Source of the DNA: Sphingomonas glacialis
GTDB lineage: Bacteria; Pseudomonadota; Alphaproteobacteria; Sphingomonadales; Sphingomonadaceae
DNA length: 64,000 nucleotides
Direction of reading: 5' to 3'
Assembly (NCBI RefSeq): GCF_014653575.1
Contig: NZ_BNAQ01000011.1
Span: forward strand, 1 to 64,000
The translations under genes and the position numbers were made by a program. Below the pieces are notes generated by a model. It saw only the letters and a program-made list of their open reading frames with translations, did no database searches and was not told where the DNA came from. Below, piece by piece: positions 25,050-34,400 of the stretch (the first letter of the stretch is position 1; each line of letters starts with the position of its first letter).

Positions 25050-25418
25050 ATGCGCCGCTTCCCTGTCCTGATTGCCGCTGCTGCGACCCTTGCGCTCGCC
25101 GGCACCGCCTACGCGCACCCCAAACTGCTGTCTGCGAGCCCGTCCGCGAATGCGACCGTTGCCAAGCCGACGCATATCGAGCTGCATTTCAGCGAAAAGC
25201 TGCTGCCAGCCTTTTCCAAGGCCGAGCTGACTATGGCGGCCATGCCCGGGATGGCCGCCATGAAGATGGCCAGCGTAGCAAAACTGGGGCCTGATCTTCG
25301 TACGCTGATCGTCACTCCCAACGGCTCGCTCCCGCACGGCCGCTATAGCGTGGCATGGCAGGTGGTCTCGACAGACACGCACAAGGTCGCCGGAAGCTAT
25401 GCCTTTGCGGTGAAGTGA
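25050..25418 (+). CDS. copC: CopC/PcoC periplasmic copper-binding protein (122 aa)
   Basis: A signal peptide ends at TAYAHPKL, giving a mature protein that starts with His, as required for the CopC Cu(II) site. Inside are KPTHIELHFSEKLLPAFSKAELTM, a Met-rich loop (MAAMPGMAAMKM) that can hold Cu(I), and the final WQVVSTDTHKVAGSYAF motif with the conserved Asp and His. It binds periplasmic copper and probably works with CopD four bases downstream. It is transcribed divergently from the sigma operon. Confidence 0.92.
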   Translation: MRRFPVLIAAAATLALAGTAYAHPKLLSASPSANATVAKPTHIELHFSEKLLPAFSKAELTMAAMPGMAAMKMASVAKLGPDLRTLIVTPNGSLPHGRYSVAWQVVSTDTHKVAGSYAFAVK

Positions 25419-25422
25419 GACG

Positions 25423-26349
25423 ATGGCCGATTGGTCACTGATCGGCATCCGCTTCGCGCTTTACCTGACGCTGGCGGCGCTGTTCGGCCTCTCTGCATTC
25501 GGCCTCTATGGGCTGCGGGCAAACGAGCGCGGTAACGCGCTCGCGCTCCGCGCATGGCTGGTCGGCAGCGCGGCCCTCGGCCTCTTATTTTCGGCCGCCT
25601 GGATTGTGCTGATGGCTTCCTCGATGGCGGGAACGCCAGCGTGGCCGATCGATGGCGAAGCGATCGGCGCGCTGCTCTCCGGCTCTGCCATTGGGGCGGC
25701 TTGGAAGCTTCGCATGGTCGTGCTCGTTGTCGCCGGGGTGGCGGCAATGATGATTGCTCGCCACGGAATCTGGCTGTGCATCGTCGCGCTTTGTGGCGTC
25801 GTTGCGATCGGAACGCTGGCGTGGACCGGGCACGGTGCGATGGATGACGCCGCGATCGGCTGGGTTCACCTTGGTGCCGATATTCTGCACCTCGTCGCTT
25901 CGGCGACTTGGGTCGGGGCCTTGTTCGGGCTGATCCTCCTCGTCTCGCGGCCCGCTGCGCGGGTTGATGCAGCACACCTTGAACTGACGCACCGCGCACT
26001 GCACGGGTTCGGGATGGTCGGAACGGTCGTGGTCGCTACGATCGTCGTCACCGGATTGGTCAACGGCTGGATGTTGGTCGGTGTCGACCACCTCACGGAC
26101 CTCGGCAAGTCGCTCTATGGTCAGCTCCTGCTCGCCAAGCTGATGCTGTTCGCAGCCATGCTCGGTCTTGCCGCCCTCAACCGTTTTCGGTTGGCGCCGA
26201 CTTTCGAGCGATCGATCGCCAGTACCGATCATCGCAGGGCTCTCGGTATGTTGCGCGCGAGCCTCGTAACCGAGACCGGGTGCATCGTCGTCATCCTCGG
26301 ACTCGTCGCCTGGCTGGGGACCCTCGCTCCCCCTGCATCGGCGATGTGA
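25423..26349 (+). CDS. copD: CopD/PcoD inner-membrane copper protein (308 aa)
   Basis: About eight hydrophobic segments, with His residues in the membrane region (GHGAMDDAAIGWVHLGADILHLVASATWVGALFGL) and the C-terminal CopD domain (GMVGTVVVATIVVTGLVNGWMLVG, then YGQLLLAKLMLFAAMLGLAALNRFRL). CopD proteins are thought to move copper across the inner membrane. It follows copC by four bases on the same transcript. Confidence 0.9.
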   Translation: MADWSLIGIRFALYLTLAALFGLSAFGLYGLRANERGNALALRAWLVGSAALGLLFSAAWIVLMASSMAGTPAWPIDGEAIGALLSGSAIGAAWKLRMVVLVVAGVAAMMIARHGIWLCIVALCGVVAIGTLAWTGHGAMDDAAIGWVHLGADILHLVASATWVGALFGLILLVSRPAARVDAAHLELTHRALHGFGMVGTVVVATIVVTGLVNGWMLVGVDHLTDLGKSLYGQLLLAKLMLFAAMLGLAALNRFRLAPTFERSIASTDHRRALGMLRASLVTETGCIVVILGLVAWLGTLAPPASAM

Positions 26350-26470
26350 GGATCGGCCGGGCGGTCCTCGTGGCTCCCGGCCTCCTGCTCTGATGGATCA
26401 ATCGGAGGACCACTCCCGTTTGTTTCCAAGGGCAACCGACCCCGGCCGCGTAGAGTCTAGGTAGGCGGGC

Positions 26471-26501
26471 TTGACCTTGACACGATGTCAGACCCTACAT
26501 G
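26471..26501 (+). promoter_or_regulatory. MerR-type (CueR) operator and promoter
   Basis: TTGACC and a -10-like TACATG are separated by 19 bases that hold the dyad TGACA-CGA-TGTCA (26478-26490). Overlong spacers with a central dyad are the mark of MerR-family promoters. A cueR gene is the last gene of this same operon, which fits. The ATPase ORF begins 27 bases further on. Confidence 0.65.
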
Positions 26502-26527
26502 CCCTCGGGTAGAAGGAGTCTCACGCC

Positions 26528-26872
26528 ATGAACGACCCTCATTCCCATACGCCTCAAGCCAGCGGGTGCGGCTGTTCCGGGCATAGTACCACTGGGCCTG
26601 CGGCCGGGACTGTCTCTCCCGCGCCAGCGGCCTGCTGCTCGGGCGGAGCGCCTGAGGGACCTCCCGAGACGGCCAGAAACGACGAGCATCACCCTGAGGC
26701 TGGAGGTTGCTGCGCTGGCAGCACGGTCTCTGAAGGCGCAGCGACGGTTACGGACCCGGTGTGCGGGATGACGGTCGATCCGGCGAAAAAGGGCCCATCA
26801 TGCCGAGCACGCCGGCCAAACCTACCATTTTTGCAGCGCTGGTTGCCGGACCAAATTCGTCGCCAACCCTGA
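26528..26872 (+). CDS. N-terminal fragment of the copper ATPase (YHS region), broken by a frameshift
   Basis: The 114-residue frame begins with a Cys/His-rich segment (ASGCGCSGHS, ACCSGG, GGCCAGS) and the start of a YHS domain (VTDPVCGMTVDPAKK), then turns into unrelated residues and stops. The next frame continues the domain without a break (HHAEHAGQTYHFCSAGCRTKF, then WTCPMHP). One extra base near 26786-26796, in the run AAAAAGGGCCC, explains this. It is either a real mutation, a sequencing error or a frameshift site. The start follows AGAAGGAGTCTCACGCC. Confidence 0.75.
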   Translation: MNDPHSHTPQASGCGCSGHSTTGPAAGTVSPAPAACCSGGAPEGPPETARNDEHHPEAGGCCAGSTVSEGAATVTDPVCGMTVDPAKKGPSCRARRPNLPFLQRWLPDQIRRQP

Positions 26873-26939
26873 TGCCTATCTCGGCGACAAGCCGAAACCT
26901 GAGCCAGCGGCGACGCCGGGAGCTATCTGGACGTGTCCC

Positions 26940-29030
26940 ATGCACCCGCAAATCCGCCAGGAGGGACCGGGGACGTGTCCGATTTGCGGCATGGCGCTTG
27001 AACCGGAAGAACCGTCGCTCGATGATGGACCCAATCCCGAGCTGGTCGATTTCACGCGTCGGCTGTGGGTGGCGGGCGTGCTCGCCGTGCCGCTGCTGGC
27101 GATCTCGATGGTCGCCGAAATGCTCGGCGTCCATGTCGTCAGTCCTGCCGCATCGCCTTGGATACAGCTTGCGCTAAGCGCCCCGATCGTGTTGTGGGCG
27201 GGCTTGCCGTTTTTCCAGCGCGGATGGACTTCTCTTCGCACCCGCCATCTCAATATGTTCACGCTGATCTCGATCGGGGTCGGCGCTGCCTTCCTCTACA
27301 GCTTGGTCGCTACGGTTGCGCCCGGCATCTTTCCGCCGACCTTCCGCATGCACGGGGGCGTGGTCCCGGTTTACTACGAAGCCGCGGGCGTCGTGGTGGC
27401 GCTGGTTCTGCTCGGACAGGTTCTCGAACTGCGAGCCCGGGCAGCGACGGGGCGCGCGATCCGCGCCCTGATGGATCTTGCCCCCAAGACAGCGCGCCGA
27501 CTGCGCGCCGACGGATCCGAGGAAGAAGTCAGCCTTGCCAACGTGGCGGCCGGTGATCGGCTACGCGTTCGTCCCGGGGATGCGATCCCGGTTGACGGCG
27601 TGGTGGTCGAGGGACGCTCCTCGGTCGATGAATCGATGCTCACCGGCGAGCCCGCCCCTGTCCTCAAGGAGGTTGAGGCGGCCGTCACGGGTGGAACGGT
27701 CAACGGCACGGGCAGCCTGGTCATGGAAGCGCGCGCGGTCGGGTCGGCTACCATGCTGGCGCGGATCGTCCGCATGGTTGCGGACGCGCAGCGCAGCCGT
27801 GCCCCGATCCAGGCAGTCGCCGATCAGGTGTCTGGCTGGTTTGTGCCGTTGGTCGTGCTGGTTTCTATCGCGACGTTCGTGGTGTGGTCACTGGTCGGTC
27901 CTGAGCCGCGCATGGGCCACGCCATGCTCAATGCCATTGCCGTGCTCGTCATCGCCTGCCCCTGCGCGCTGGGTCTCGCTACGCCCATGTCGATCATGGT
28001 CGGGACGGGCCGCGGGGCTCAGGCCGGCGTTCTGGTCAAGAACGCGGAAGCGCTACAGGGGCTAGAAAAAGTCGATACGCTGGTCATCGACAAGACGGGC
28101 ACGCTCACGGAAGGCAGGCCTAAGCTCATCGCGGTCCAGACGATCGGCGCCATCATAGAGAACGACATGCTAGCGCTTGTTGCGGCCGTCGAAGGGCAAT
28201 CGGAACACCCGCTCGCACACGCGATCGTCGTTGCCGCCAAGGATCGAGAATTGCAGCTCGGCACGGTCACGGACTTCGCCTCGCAAACCGGTCTAGGGGT
28301 CAGCGCCAAGGTCAATGGCCGTTCGGTCGTGATCGGCAACGCCGAGCAAATGAGCCGGATTGGCGCTGATCCCAAGCCGCTCGATGCCGATGCCGATCGT
28401 CATCGTGGCGAGGGTGCAGGCGTAATTCTGGTGGCGATCGATGGCGCTCTTGCCGGCCTGCTCGCGGTCGCCGATCCGGTCCGCGCCAACGCCGGAGAGG
28501 CAATTGCCGCACTCCGCCAGCAGGGCCTCCGCGTCATTATGTTGACCGGTGACAATCAGACGACTGCCGATGCGGTCGGCCGCGCCGTCGGCGGGCTCGA
28601 CGACGTGCGCGCCGGTCTGCGCCCGGAGGACAAGGCGCGCATCATCGGCGAGCTGAAGGCGGGCGGCGCCAAGGTCGCGATGGCTGGCGACGGCATCAAC
28701 GACGCTCCCGCTCTCGCCGCGGCCGATGTTGGTCTGGCGATGGGTACGGGAACGGACGTGGCGATCGAAAGCGCCGGCATAACGCTCACGCGCGGCGATC
28801 TCTCGGCGATGGTGCGTGCCCGGAAGCTCGCCCGGGCGACAATGCGGAATATCCGTCAGAACCTGTTCTTCTCGTTCCTGTTCAACGGGATCGGCGTGCC
28901 GGTCGCGGCCGGGGTGCTCTACCCCGTGGCTGGCATCCTCCTCTCGCCGATGCTGGCCGGCGCGGCGATGGCGCTATCGTCCCTTACCGTGGTCCTCAAC
29001 GCGCTGCGGCTGAACACGGTGAAGCTATGA
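26940..29030 (+). CDS. Copper-translocating P1B-type ATPase (main frame)
   Basis: The frame holds a CPICGM metal motif near residues 15-20, the CPC transmembrane motif (ACPCALGLATP), the actuator TGE (MLTGEPAP), phosphorylation motif DKTGTLTEG and the hinge GDGINDAPALAAADVGLAMG. It exports Cu(I) from the cytosol. Residues before the ATG (the rest of the YHS domain and WTCP) are open back to about 26796. No ribosome site precedes this ATG, so the intact gene probably began at 26528 and is now in two frames. It overlaps cueR by four bases. Confidence 0.88.
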   Translation: MHPQIRQEGPGTCPICGMALEPEEPSLDDGPNPELVDFTRRLWVAGVLAVPLLAISMVAEMLGVHVVSPAASPWIQLALSAPIVLWAGLPFFQRGWTSLRTRHLNMFTLISIGVGAAFLYSLVATVAPGIFPPTFRMHGGVVPVYYEAAGVVVALVLLGQVLELRARAATGRAIRALMDLAPKTARRLRADGSEEEVSLANVAAGDRLRVRPGDAIPVDGVVVEGRSSVDESMLTGEPAPVLKEVEAAVTGGTVNGTGSLVMEARAVGSATMLARIVRMVADAQRSRAPIQAVADQVSGWFVPLVVLVSIATFVVWSLVGPEPRMGHAMLNAIAVLVIACPCALGLATPMSIMVGTGRGAQAGVLVKNAEALQGLEKVDTLVIDKTGTLTEGRPKLIAVQTIGAIIENDMLALVAAVEGQSEHPLAHAIVVAAKDRELQLGTVTDFASQTGLGVSAKVNGRSVVIGNAEQMSRIGADPKPLDADADRHRGEGAGVILVAIDGALAGLLAVADPVRANAGEAIAALRQQGLRVIMLTGDNQTTADAVGRAVGGLDDVRAGLRPEDKARIIGELKAGGAKVAMAGDGINDAPALAAADVGLAMGTGTDVAIESAGITLTRGDLSAMVRARKLARATMRNIRQNLFFSFLFNGIGVPVAAGVLYPVAGILLSPMLAGAAMALSSLTVVLNALRLNTVKL

Positions 29031-29410
29031 ACATCGGAGCGGCATCAGATGCCAGCGGCGTCTCGCAGCGCATGATCCGCCATTACGAGAAGATTGGCCT
29101 CGTGCCCGCACCGGCGAGGCGTGGGAGTTACCGCGACTATGCCGACCCCGACGTTCATCGCCTTCGCTTCATTGCCAATGCGCGTGACCTGGGGTTTCCG
29201 ATCGAGGAGATTAGGACGCTGCTCGGGCTGTGGTCCGATCGCAGCCGATCCAGCAGTGAAGTCAAAATGCTCGCGCAAGCGCGCGCTGATGAACTTGGGC
29301 GTAAGGCGGCTGCGCTCGAAGATATGCGATCGACGCTGCTGGAATTGGTAAACCGCTGCCACGGAGACGATCGACCGGACTGCCCGATTCTTCGCCGCAT
29401 GGAAGCATGA
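29027..29410 (+). CDS. cueR: CueR-like MerR-family copper regulator (127 aa)
   Basis: An N-terminal MerR helix-turn-helix (NIGAASDASGVSQRMIRHYEKIGLV, RRGSYRDYADPDVHRLRFI), a coiled-coil dimer helix and a C-terminal metal loop with two Cys residues (NRCHGDDRPDCPILRRM). This spacing is that of CueR-type Cu(I)/Ag(I) sensors. It overlaps the ATPase gene (ATGA). It probably acts on the operator at 26471-26501 and so controls itself as well. Confidence 0.88.
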   Translation: MNIGAASDASGVSQRMIRHYEKIGLVPAPARRGSYRDYADPDVHRLRFIANARDLGFPIEEIRTLLGLWSDRSRSSSEVKMLAQARADELGRKAAALEDMRSTLLELVNRCHGDDRPDCPILRRMEA

Positions 29411-29418
29411 GGTTGCGC

Positions 29419-29628
29419 CTACTCGCTAGGGCGACGAGCAACGCCGTCCCGCCACGGTCGTTGCGAAGAGCGAAGCGTGATCCGCAGTGACGCTGCCCGG
29501 CCGCGGATCGCGTCCATGGTTCGTCCCATCTCGCGCGCGATCTGTCCGACGGTCTGCCTGGCCGCCACGCGCCGGCGTAGCTCGGCGTCGGCCTCGTCCG
29601 TCCAGCGTGCGCCATGCTGATCGGTCAG
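29419..29628 (-). CDS. Small Myb/SANT-like DNA-binding protein, apparent CTG start (69 aa)
   Basis: The frame reads TDQHGARWTDEADAELRRRV, then TVGQIAREMGRTMDAIRGR, a compact SANT/Myb-like or GcrA-type helix-turn-helix. No ATG, GTG or TTG lies in frame at the right place. A CTG overlaps the ZIP-transporter stop (CTGA) just as the other genes of this operon overlap by ATGA or GTGA. GAGGAG lies about 13 bases upstream of it. It may be a true CTG start or a decayed ATG. It ends 8 bases from the convergent cueR stop. Confidence 0.5.
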   Translation of the reverse strand: MTDQHGARWTDEADAELRRRVAARQTVGQIAREMGRTMDAIRGRAASLRITLRSSQRPWRDGVARRPSE

Positions 29629-30311
29629 CCCAAAATCTCCTCGATCAGGAGCAGACCCAGAAAACCGATGAAGAACATGGCGCTGATGAGCGGTGTGTCG
29701 GGCTTCTCGTGCGCCTCGACCAACAGCTCCTCGGTCACGAGGTAAAGCAGAGCCATCAGCCCGAAGCTCAGAAACCCGGCGATAACGACGGGCGGGAGTA
29801 GCGCCACGGGCGTCGCCAGCGCCGCGCCGATTGGGAGCAGCAGCGCGATCCCCACCGTGATCGCCACGATACGGGCCTTCGATCGGATCCTCTCGCCGAG
29901 TTCGGTCGTCACGGTCAACCCGAGGAACAGCACCTCGAGCGTCAAGGCGATGGTGAGCAATATGCCCGCCTTACCGCCGGCGACGAACGCCAGCCCCAGC
30001 ACCAGCCCGTCGATCAAAATGTCGACGCCGACCGCGCCGAGCATCGCGATCGGCCCCTTGGCCCGACCCTCGATGGCTTTCAGCGAAAGCATGACGATGA
30101 TGCCGATCGCCCCCCCGATGAAGGTCGCGATGGGCGAGCCTTCGTGCATCACCTGCGGAAGGATCTCGACTGCGGCTGCGGCGAACACCACGCCTGCTGC
30201 CAGATGTTGCATGGCGCTCACGAACGCTTCGCTCGGTCGTCGGGTAACAGCGACCAGCGAACCGAGCAGTACGGCCGTGACCGGGATCAGGGTGAAGACT
30301 AATGCCTGCAT
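29625..30311 (-). CDS. ZIP-family metal transporter (228 aa)
   Basis: Seven to eight hydrophobic segments with acidic and His residues in the central helices (MQHLAAGVVFAAAAVEILPQVMHEG, GVDILIDGLVLGLAF, VLFLGLTVTTELGERI). This is the pattern of ZIP permeases, although the usual His of helix 4 (HN) is replaced by DILIDG. ZIP proteins normally import zinc or other divalent metals, which is unexpected in an efflux operon; it may have changed direction or serve metal balance. It starts 10 bases after czcD. Confidence 0.75.
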   Translation of the reverse strand: MQALVFTLIPVTAVLLGSLVAVTRRPSEAFVSAMQHLAAGVVFAAAAVEILPQVMHEGSPIATFIGGAIGIIVMLSLKAIEGRAKGPIAMLGAVGVDILIDGLVLGLAFVAGGKAGILLTIALTLEVLFLGLTVTTELGERIRSKARIVAITVGIALLLPIGAALATPVALLPPVVIAGFLSFGLMALLYLVTEELLVEAHEKPDTPLISAMFFIGFLGLLLIEEILG

Positions 30312-30321
30312 GTCGCGCCCC

Positions 30322-31278
30322 TCAAACGGTCTTGTCGGATTCGAGCGCGCACGGCGTACCCGGGTCGGTCTCGATCTGGATCGTCGCGTGGTCGATCCCG
30401 AACTTCTCCTTCAGGGCTGCCGCGACGCCGGCCGTGTAGGCGTCGCCGGGATAGCCGCTCGGGACGAGCAGATGCACGGTCAAGGCCGTCTCGGTCGTGC
30501 TCATCGGCCAGACGTGAAGGTCGTGGATATCCTGCACGCCCTCGCGTCCGCGCAGGAAGGTGCCGATCTCCTCGGGGTCGAGGCCAGGAGGTGCGGCCTG
30601 AAGGCTCATGTTCACGGAATCGCGGAGTAGCCCCCACGTCCCGATCGCGATCACCGCAACGATGACGAGGCTCGTCACCGGGTCGATCCAGGTGAGGCCG
30701 GTCTTCACGATGATAAAGCCTGCCACCACGACGCCGGCCGACACCGCGGCGTCGGCCGCCATGTGGAGGAACGCGCCCTTGATATTGAGATCGCCCTTGC
30801 GGCCCGACATGAACAGGAGCGCGGTCGCCGTGTTGACGACGATGCCGATCGCCGCGACGATCATCACCGTGCCGCCCGCTACCGGAGCCGGCTCGGAAAA
30901 GCGCCGGATCGCCTCGACCGCGATCACGACGATCGCGACGAGCAGCAGCAGGGCATTGAGGAACGCAGCCAGGATCGATGAGCTGCGGAAACCATAGGTG
31001 TATTTGCCGCCCGGGCGGCGCTTACCCAGTGTGGCTGCACCCCAAGCGATCAACAGCCCCAGCACGTCGCTCAGATTGTGGCCGGCATCCGCCAGCAGCG
31101 CCATCGATCCCGAGGCGATACCGTAACCGGCCTCGATAATGACGAAGCCGAGATTGAGCGCGGTGCCGATCGCGAAGGCAGAACCGAAGCTCTTGGGCGC
31201 GTGATCGTGCCCCGCGTGACCATGGCCTTTCCCGCTGTGGTCATGCCCGCCATGATCGTGTGCGTGCTCGGCGCTCAC
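30322..31278 (-). CDS. czcD: CzcD-like cation diffusion facilitator (318 aa)
   Basis: A His-rich N-terminus (HAHDHGGHDHSGKGHGHAGHDH) precedes six membrane segments. The binding-site motifs ALLADAGHNLSD and HMAADAAVS give the HxxxD/DxxxD ligands of the Zn-CDF group. A cytoplasmic domain with DLHVWPMSTTETALTVHL closes the protein. It exports Zn(II), Cd(II) or Co(II) by proton exchange. The start is a GTG overlapping the stop of a 24-codon ORF (GTGA). Confidence 0.9.
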   Translation of the reverse strand: MSAEHAHDHGGHDHSGKGHGHAGHDHAPKSFGSAFAIGTALNLGFVIIEAGYGIASGSMALLADAGHNLSDVLGLLIAWGAATLGKRRPGGKYTYGFRSSSILAAFLNALLLLVAIVVIAVEAIRRFSEPAPVAGGTVMIVAAIGIVVNTATALLFMSGRKGDLNIKGAFLHMAADAAVSAGVVVAGFIIVKTGLTWIDPVTSLVIVAVIAIGTWGLLRDSVNMSLQAAPPGLDPEEIGTFLRGREGVQDIHDLHVWPMSTTETALTVHLLVPSGYPGDAYTAGVAAALKEKFGIDHATIQIETDPGTPCALESDKTV

Positions 31279-31349
31279 TTTGCGACACCGCGACTCACGA
31301 GCCGGGCAGCAACGGTCCCGACGGTGATCGTCTTTCGAATAATGGACAT
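31275..31349 (-). CDS. 24-residue ORF coupled to czcD
   Basis: It encodes MSIIRKTITVGTVAARLVSRG plus three residues. It has a good ribosome site (AAGGAAG, five bases before ATG) and its stop overlaps the czcD GTG. czcD itself has no ribosome site of its own in that place, so translation of this ORF probably feeds czcD. The peptide is basic and amphipathic. No family is known to me. Confidence 0.5.
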   Translation of the reverse strand: MSIIRKTITVGTVAARLVSRGVAK

Positions 31350-31404
31350 GATCGCTTCCTTGAATTGGTGGGTCGGCACAAGCAGCATCGATCGGACCTG
31401 ACGA

Positions 31405-34400
31405 TCATTCCGCAGGGACGGGGGTACCTTGTCGGGTAGGGGTTCGATCGCGACGGCGCGCGGTGAAGCGCGCCGCCCAAGCAGTGATCGCCGGGAGGAC
31501 CAGCAGTGTCAGCACCGTCGACGTGATCAGCCCCCCGATGACGACAGTAGCGAGCGGACGCTGGACTTCCGCGCCCGTGCCCGTAGCAAGGGCCATCGGT
31601 ACGAAACCGAGCGAGGCTACCAGTGCCGTCATCAGGACCGGGCGGACCCGCTCCATCGCGCCATCGGCAATGGCCTGGTCTTCGTCCTCGCCTTCCTCTC
31701 TGCGGCGCTTGATCGCGCTCATCATGACGAGCCCGTTCAGCACCGCGACGCCCGACAGGGCGATGAAGCCCACGGCCGCGGTGATCGAAAACGGGATGCC
31801 GCGAAGAAGAAGCGCGAACACGCCGCCCGCGAGGCCCATCGGCACAGCCGAGAAGACGATGGCGGCAGGGACGAAGCCGCCAAGCGCCATGTAGAGGAGC
31901 GCGAAGATCGCCGCGAAGCAGATCGGGACCACCAGCGCCAGACGCAGGCGCGCCGATTGCAGGCTCTGAAAGGTGCCGCCCCAATCGGTATACATGCCGG
32001 CGGGGAGCTGCATCGCAGCGACCTTTGCCTGCGCGTCCTTGACGAAACCGCCGAGGTCGCGATCGCGGACGTTGACTTGGACCGTTACCATCCGTTTGCC
32101 GTTCTCGCGGCTGATCTGGTTCAGCCCCTCGGTATAGCGGAACCGCACTACCTCACGCAGCGGGATGGAGCGGGCCGTCTGCCCATCGGTGGTAGGCAAC
32201 ATGACCGGGATCGAGCCGAGCGTATCAATGTCATCGCGCTGCGCGTCGGGTAAGCGGACGACGACGTTGAAGCGCCGATCGCCCTCGAAGACCACTCCCG
32301 CTTCCCGGCCGCCCAAGGCGGTCGCGACGGTGTTCGCTACTTCCTCGACCGACAGACCGAGACGAGCTGCGGCCTGGCGGTCGATCTGAACGTCAAAGGT
32401 CGGCGATCCCGACGTCTGCTCGACGCTCACGTCACCCGCACCGGGAATGCTGCGGACGGCCGCAGCGATACGTGATGCCTGCGCATTCATGGCGTCCAGA
32501 TCATCGCCATAAAGCTTGATCGCGACGTCGGCGCGGACTCCGGCGATCAACTCGTTGAACCGCATCTGGATCGGTTGCTGGATCTCGGTGCGGTTGCCGA
32601 TGACGCTCTTCATCCGCTCCTCGATGCGCCGGATTACGTCGTCCTTGGTTTTGACCCCGGCAGGCCATTCGTCCTGCGGCTTGGGAATGACATAGGTATC
32701 GGAAGCGTTCGGCGGCATCGGATCGGTGCCAAGATCGGCATTGCCGTTCTTGGAGAACACCAGCGCCACCTCTGGCAGGGTCTTCAACGCGTCCTCGAGC
32801 CGCATCTGGATCTCGGTCGATTGCTCGATCGAGGCAGACGGCACCCGGAAGTTGGTGACGGTGATATCCTTCTCGTCGAGATGCGGCATGAACTCCTCGC
32901 CGAGGAAGCCGAAGCAGAACACCGCAGCCGCCAACACGCCGGCACCGCCCAAAATGAAGGGCACAGGACGGGCGACGGCACGGGTCAGGACCGGCGCGTA
33001 CCGCTCCTTGAACCAGCGGATCGGCCGAACCTCCGTCTCGCTGACGCGGCCCTTGATGACGATCGCGATCAGCGCCGGCACGAAGGTCAGCGACAGGATG
33101 AAGGCGCAGGCAAGGGCGATCATCAGCGTGAGCGCCATCGGCGAGAAGGTCTTACCCTCCACGCCCTGGAAGGTGAGGAGCGGCGTAAAGACGAGGAAGA
33201 TGATGAGCTGGCCATAGACGGTCGGCCGGATCATCTCCTTCGCCGACGTGGTGGTGGTTTCGAGACGCTCCTCGAGCGTCAGCAACCGGCCTTCTTCCTG
33301 TTGTCGCTCGGCGAGGTGGCGCAGGGCGTTCTCGACGATGATGACGGCACCGTCGACGATGAGACCGAAGTCGAGCGCCCCAAGGCTCATCAGGTTGCCC
33401 GACACCCGCAAGGCATTCATGCCAGCGGCGGTCATCAGCATCGTGATCGGGATGACAGCGGCAGTGATGAGCGCTGCCCGCACGTTGCCCAGCAGCAGGA
33501 ACAGGATCACGATCACGAGCAGCGCGCCCTCGGTCAGGTTCTTCTCCACCGTCGCGATCGTCGCATCGACGAGTTTCGAGCGGTTGTAGACCGGCTCGGC
33601 GAACACATCCGGCGGCAATGTCTTCTTGATCTGTTTGAGCTTGTCGGCGACCGAGGTCGCAACGATGCGGCTGTTCTCTCCGACCTGCATCAGCACGGTC
33701 GAGATAACCGCCTCCGAGCCCATACGGCTTCCCGAGCCTGTCCGGACAGCACCGCCGATGACGACCTGTCCGACGTCCTTTACTCGCACCGGCACGCCGT
33801 TGCGTGTCGCGACGACGGCTTCCTGAATATCCTCGATCGACTTCAGCCGGGCGTCGGCCCGTACCAGAAAGCTTTCGCCCGCACGCCGCACGTAGTTCGA
33901 GCCTGCGGACAGGTTCGCGCGCTCCATCGCGGCCGCCAGCTCGGTGATCGAGATGCCGTAGGAAGCAAGCGCGTTGAGGTTGGGTTCGATCAGATATTGC
34001 TTGATGTAGCCGCCATTGGAATCGACCCCGGCGACGCCCTTCACGTTGCGCATCTGCGGCCGGATGATCCAGTCCTGCACGGTGCGCAGATAGGCGGCAC
34101 GGGCGAGCGGCGTGGTCAGCCGTTCGCCTTCGGGGGTGAGATAGCTTCCGTCCGACTGCCAGCCGGGCTTGCCGTCGACATGTTCCGGCCCCTTTCCGTC
34201 GGGGTGTTTCCAGGCGATCGAGTAGAAGAAGATTTCGCCTAGGCCGGTGCTGAGCGGGCCGAGATTGGGTTGTACGCCCGGCGGCAGATTGTCCTTGGCT
34301 TGTGTGAGGCGTTCGCTGACCTGTTGGCGTGCGAAATAGATATCGGTCGCGTCGGTGAACACCGCCGTTACCTGGCTGAAGCCGTTGCGCGAGATCGAAC

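Noticed and set aside
26783..26800. Programmed -1 frameshift in the copper ATPase as in E. coli copA
   Set aside because: The downstream coding frame is +1 relative to the upstream one, so a -1 slip would not produce the full protein, and the known slippery heptamer is absent.
29262..29615. Minus-strand frame starting MAHAGRTRPTPSYAG with a proper ATG
   Set aside because: It overlaps the Myb-like frame, runs antisense into cueR and has no recognisable domain. The Myb-like frame has a clear helix-turn-helix pattern.
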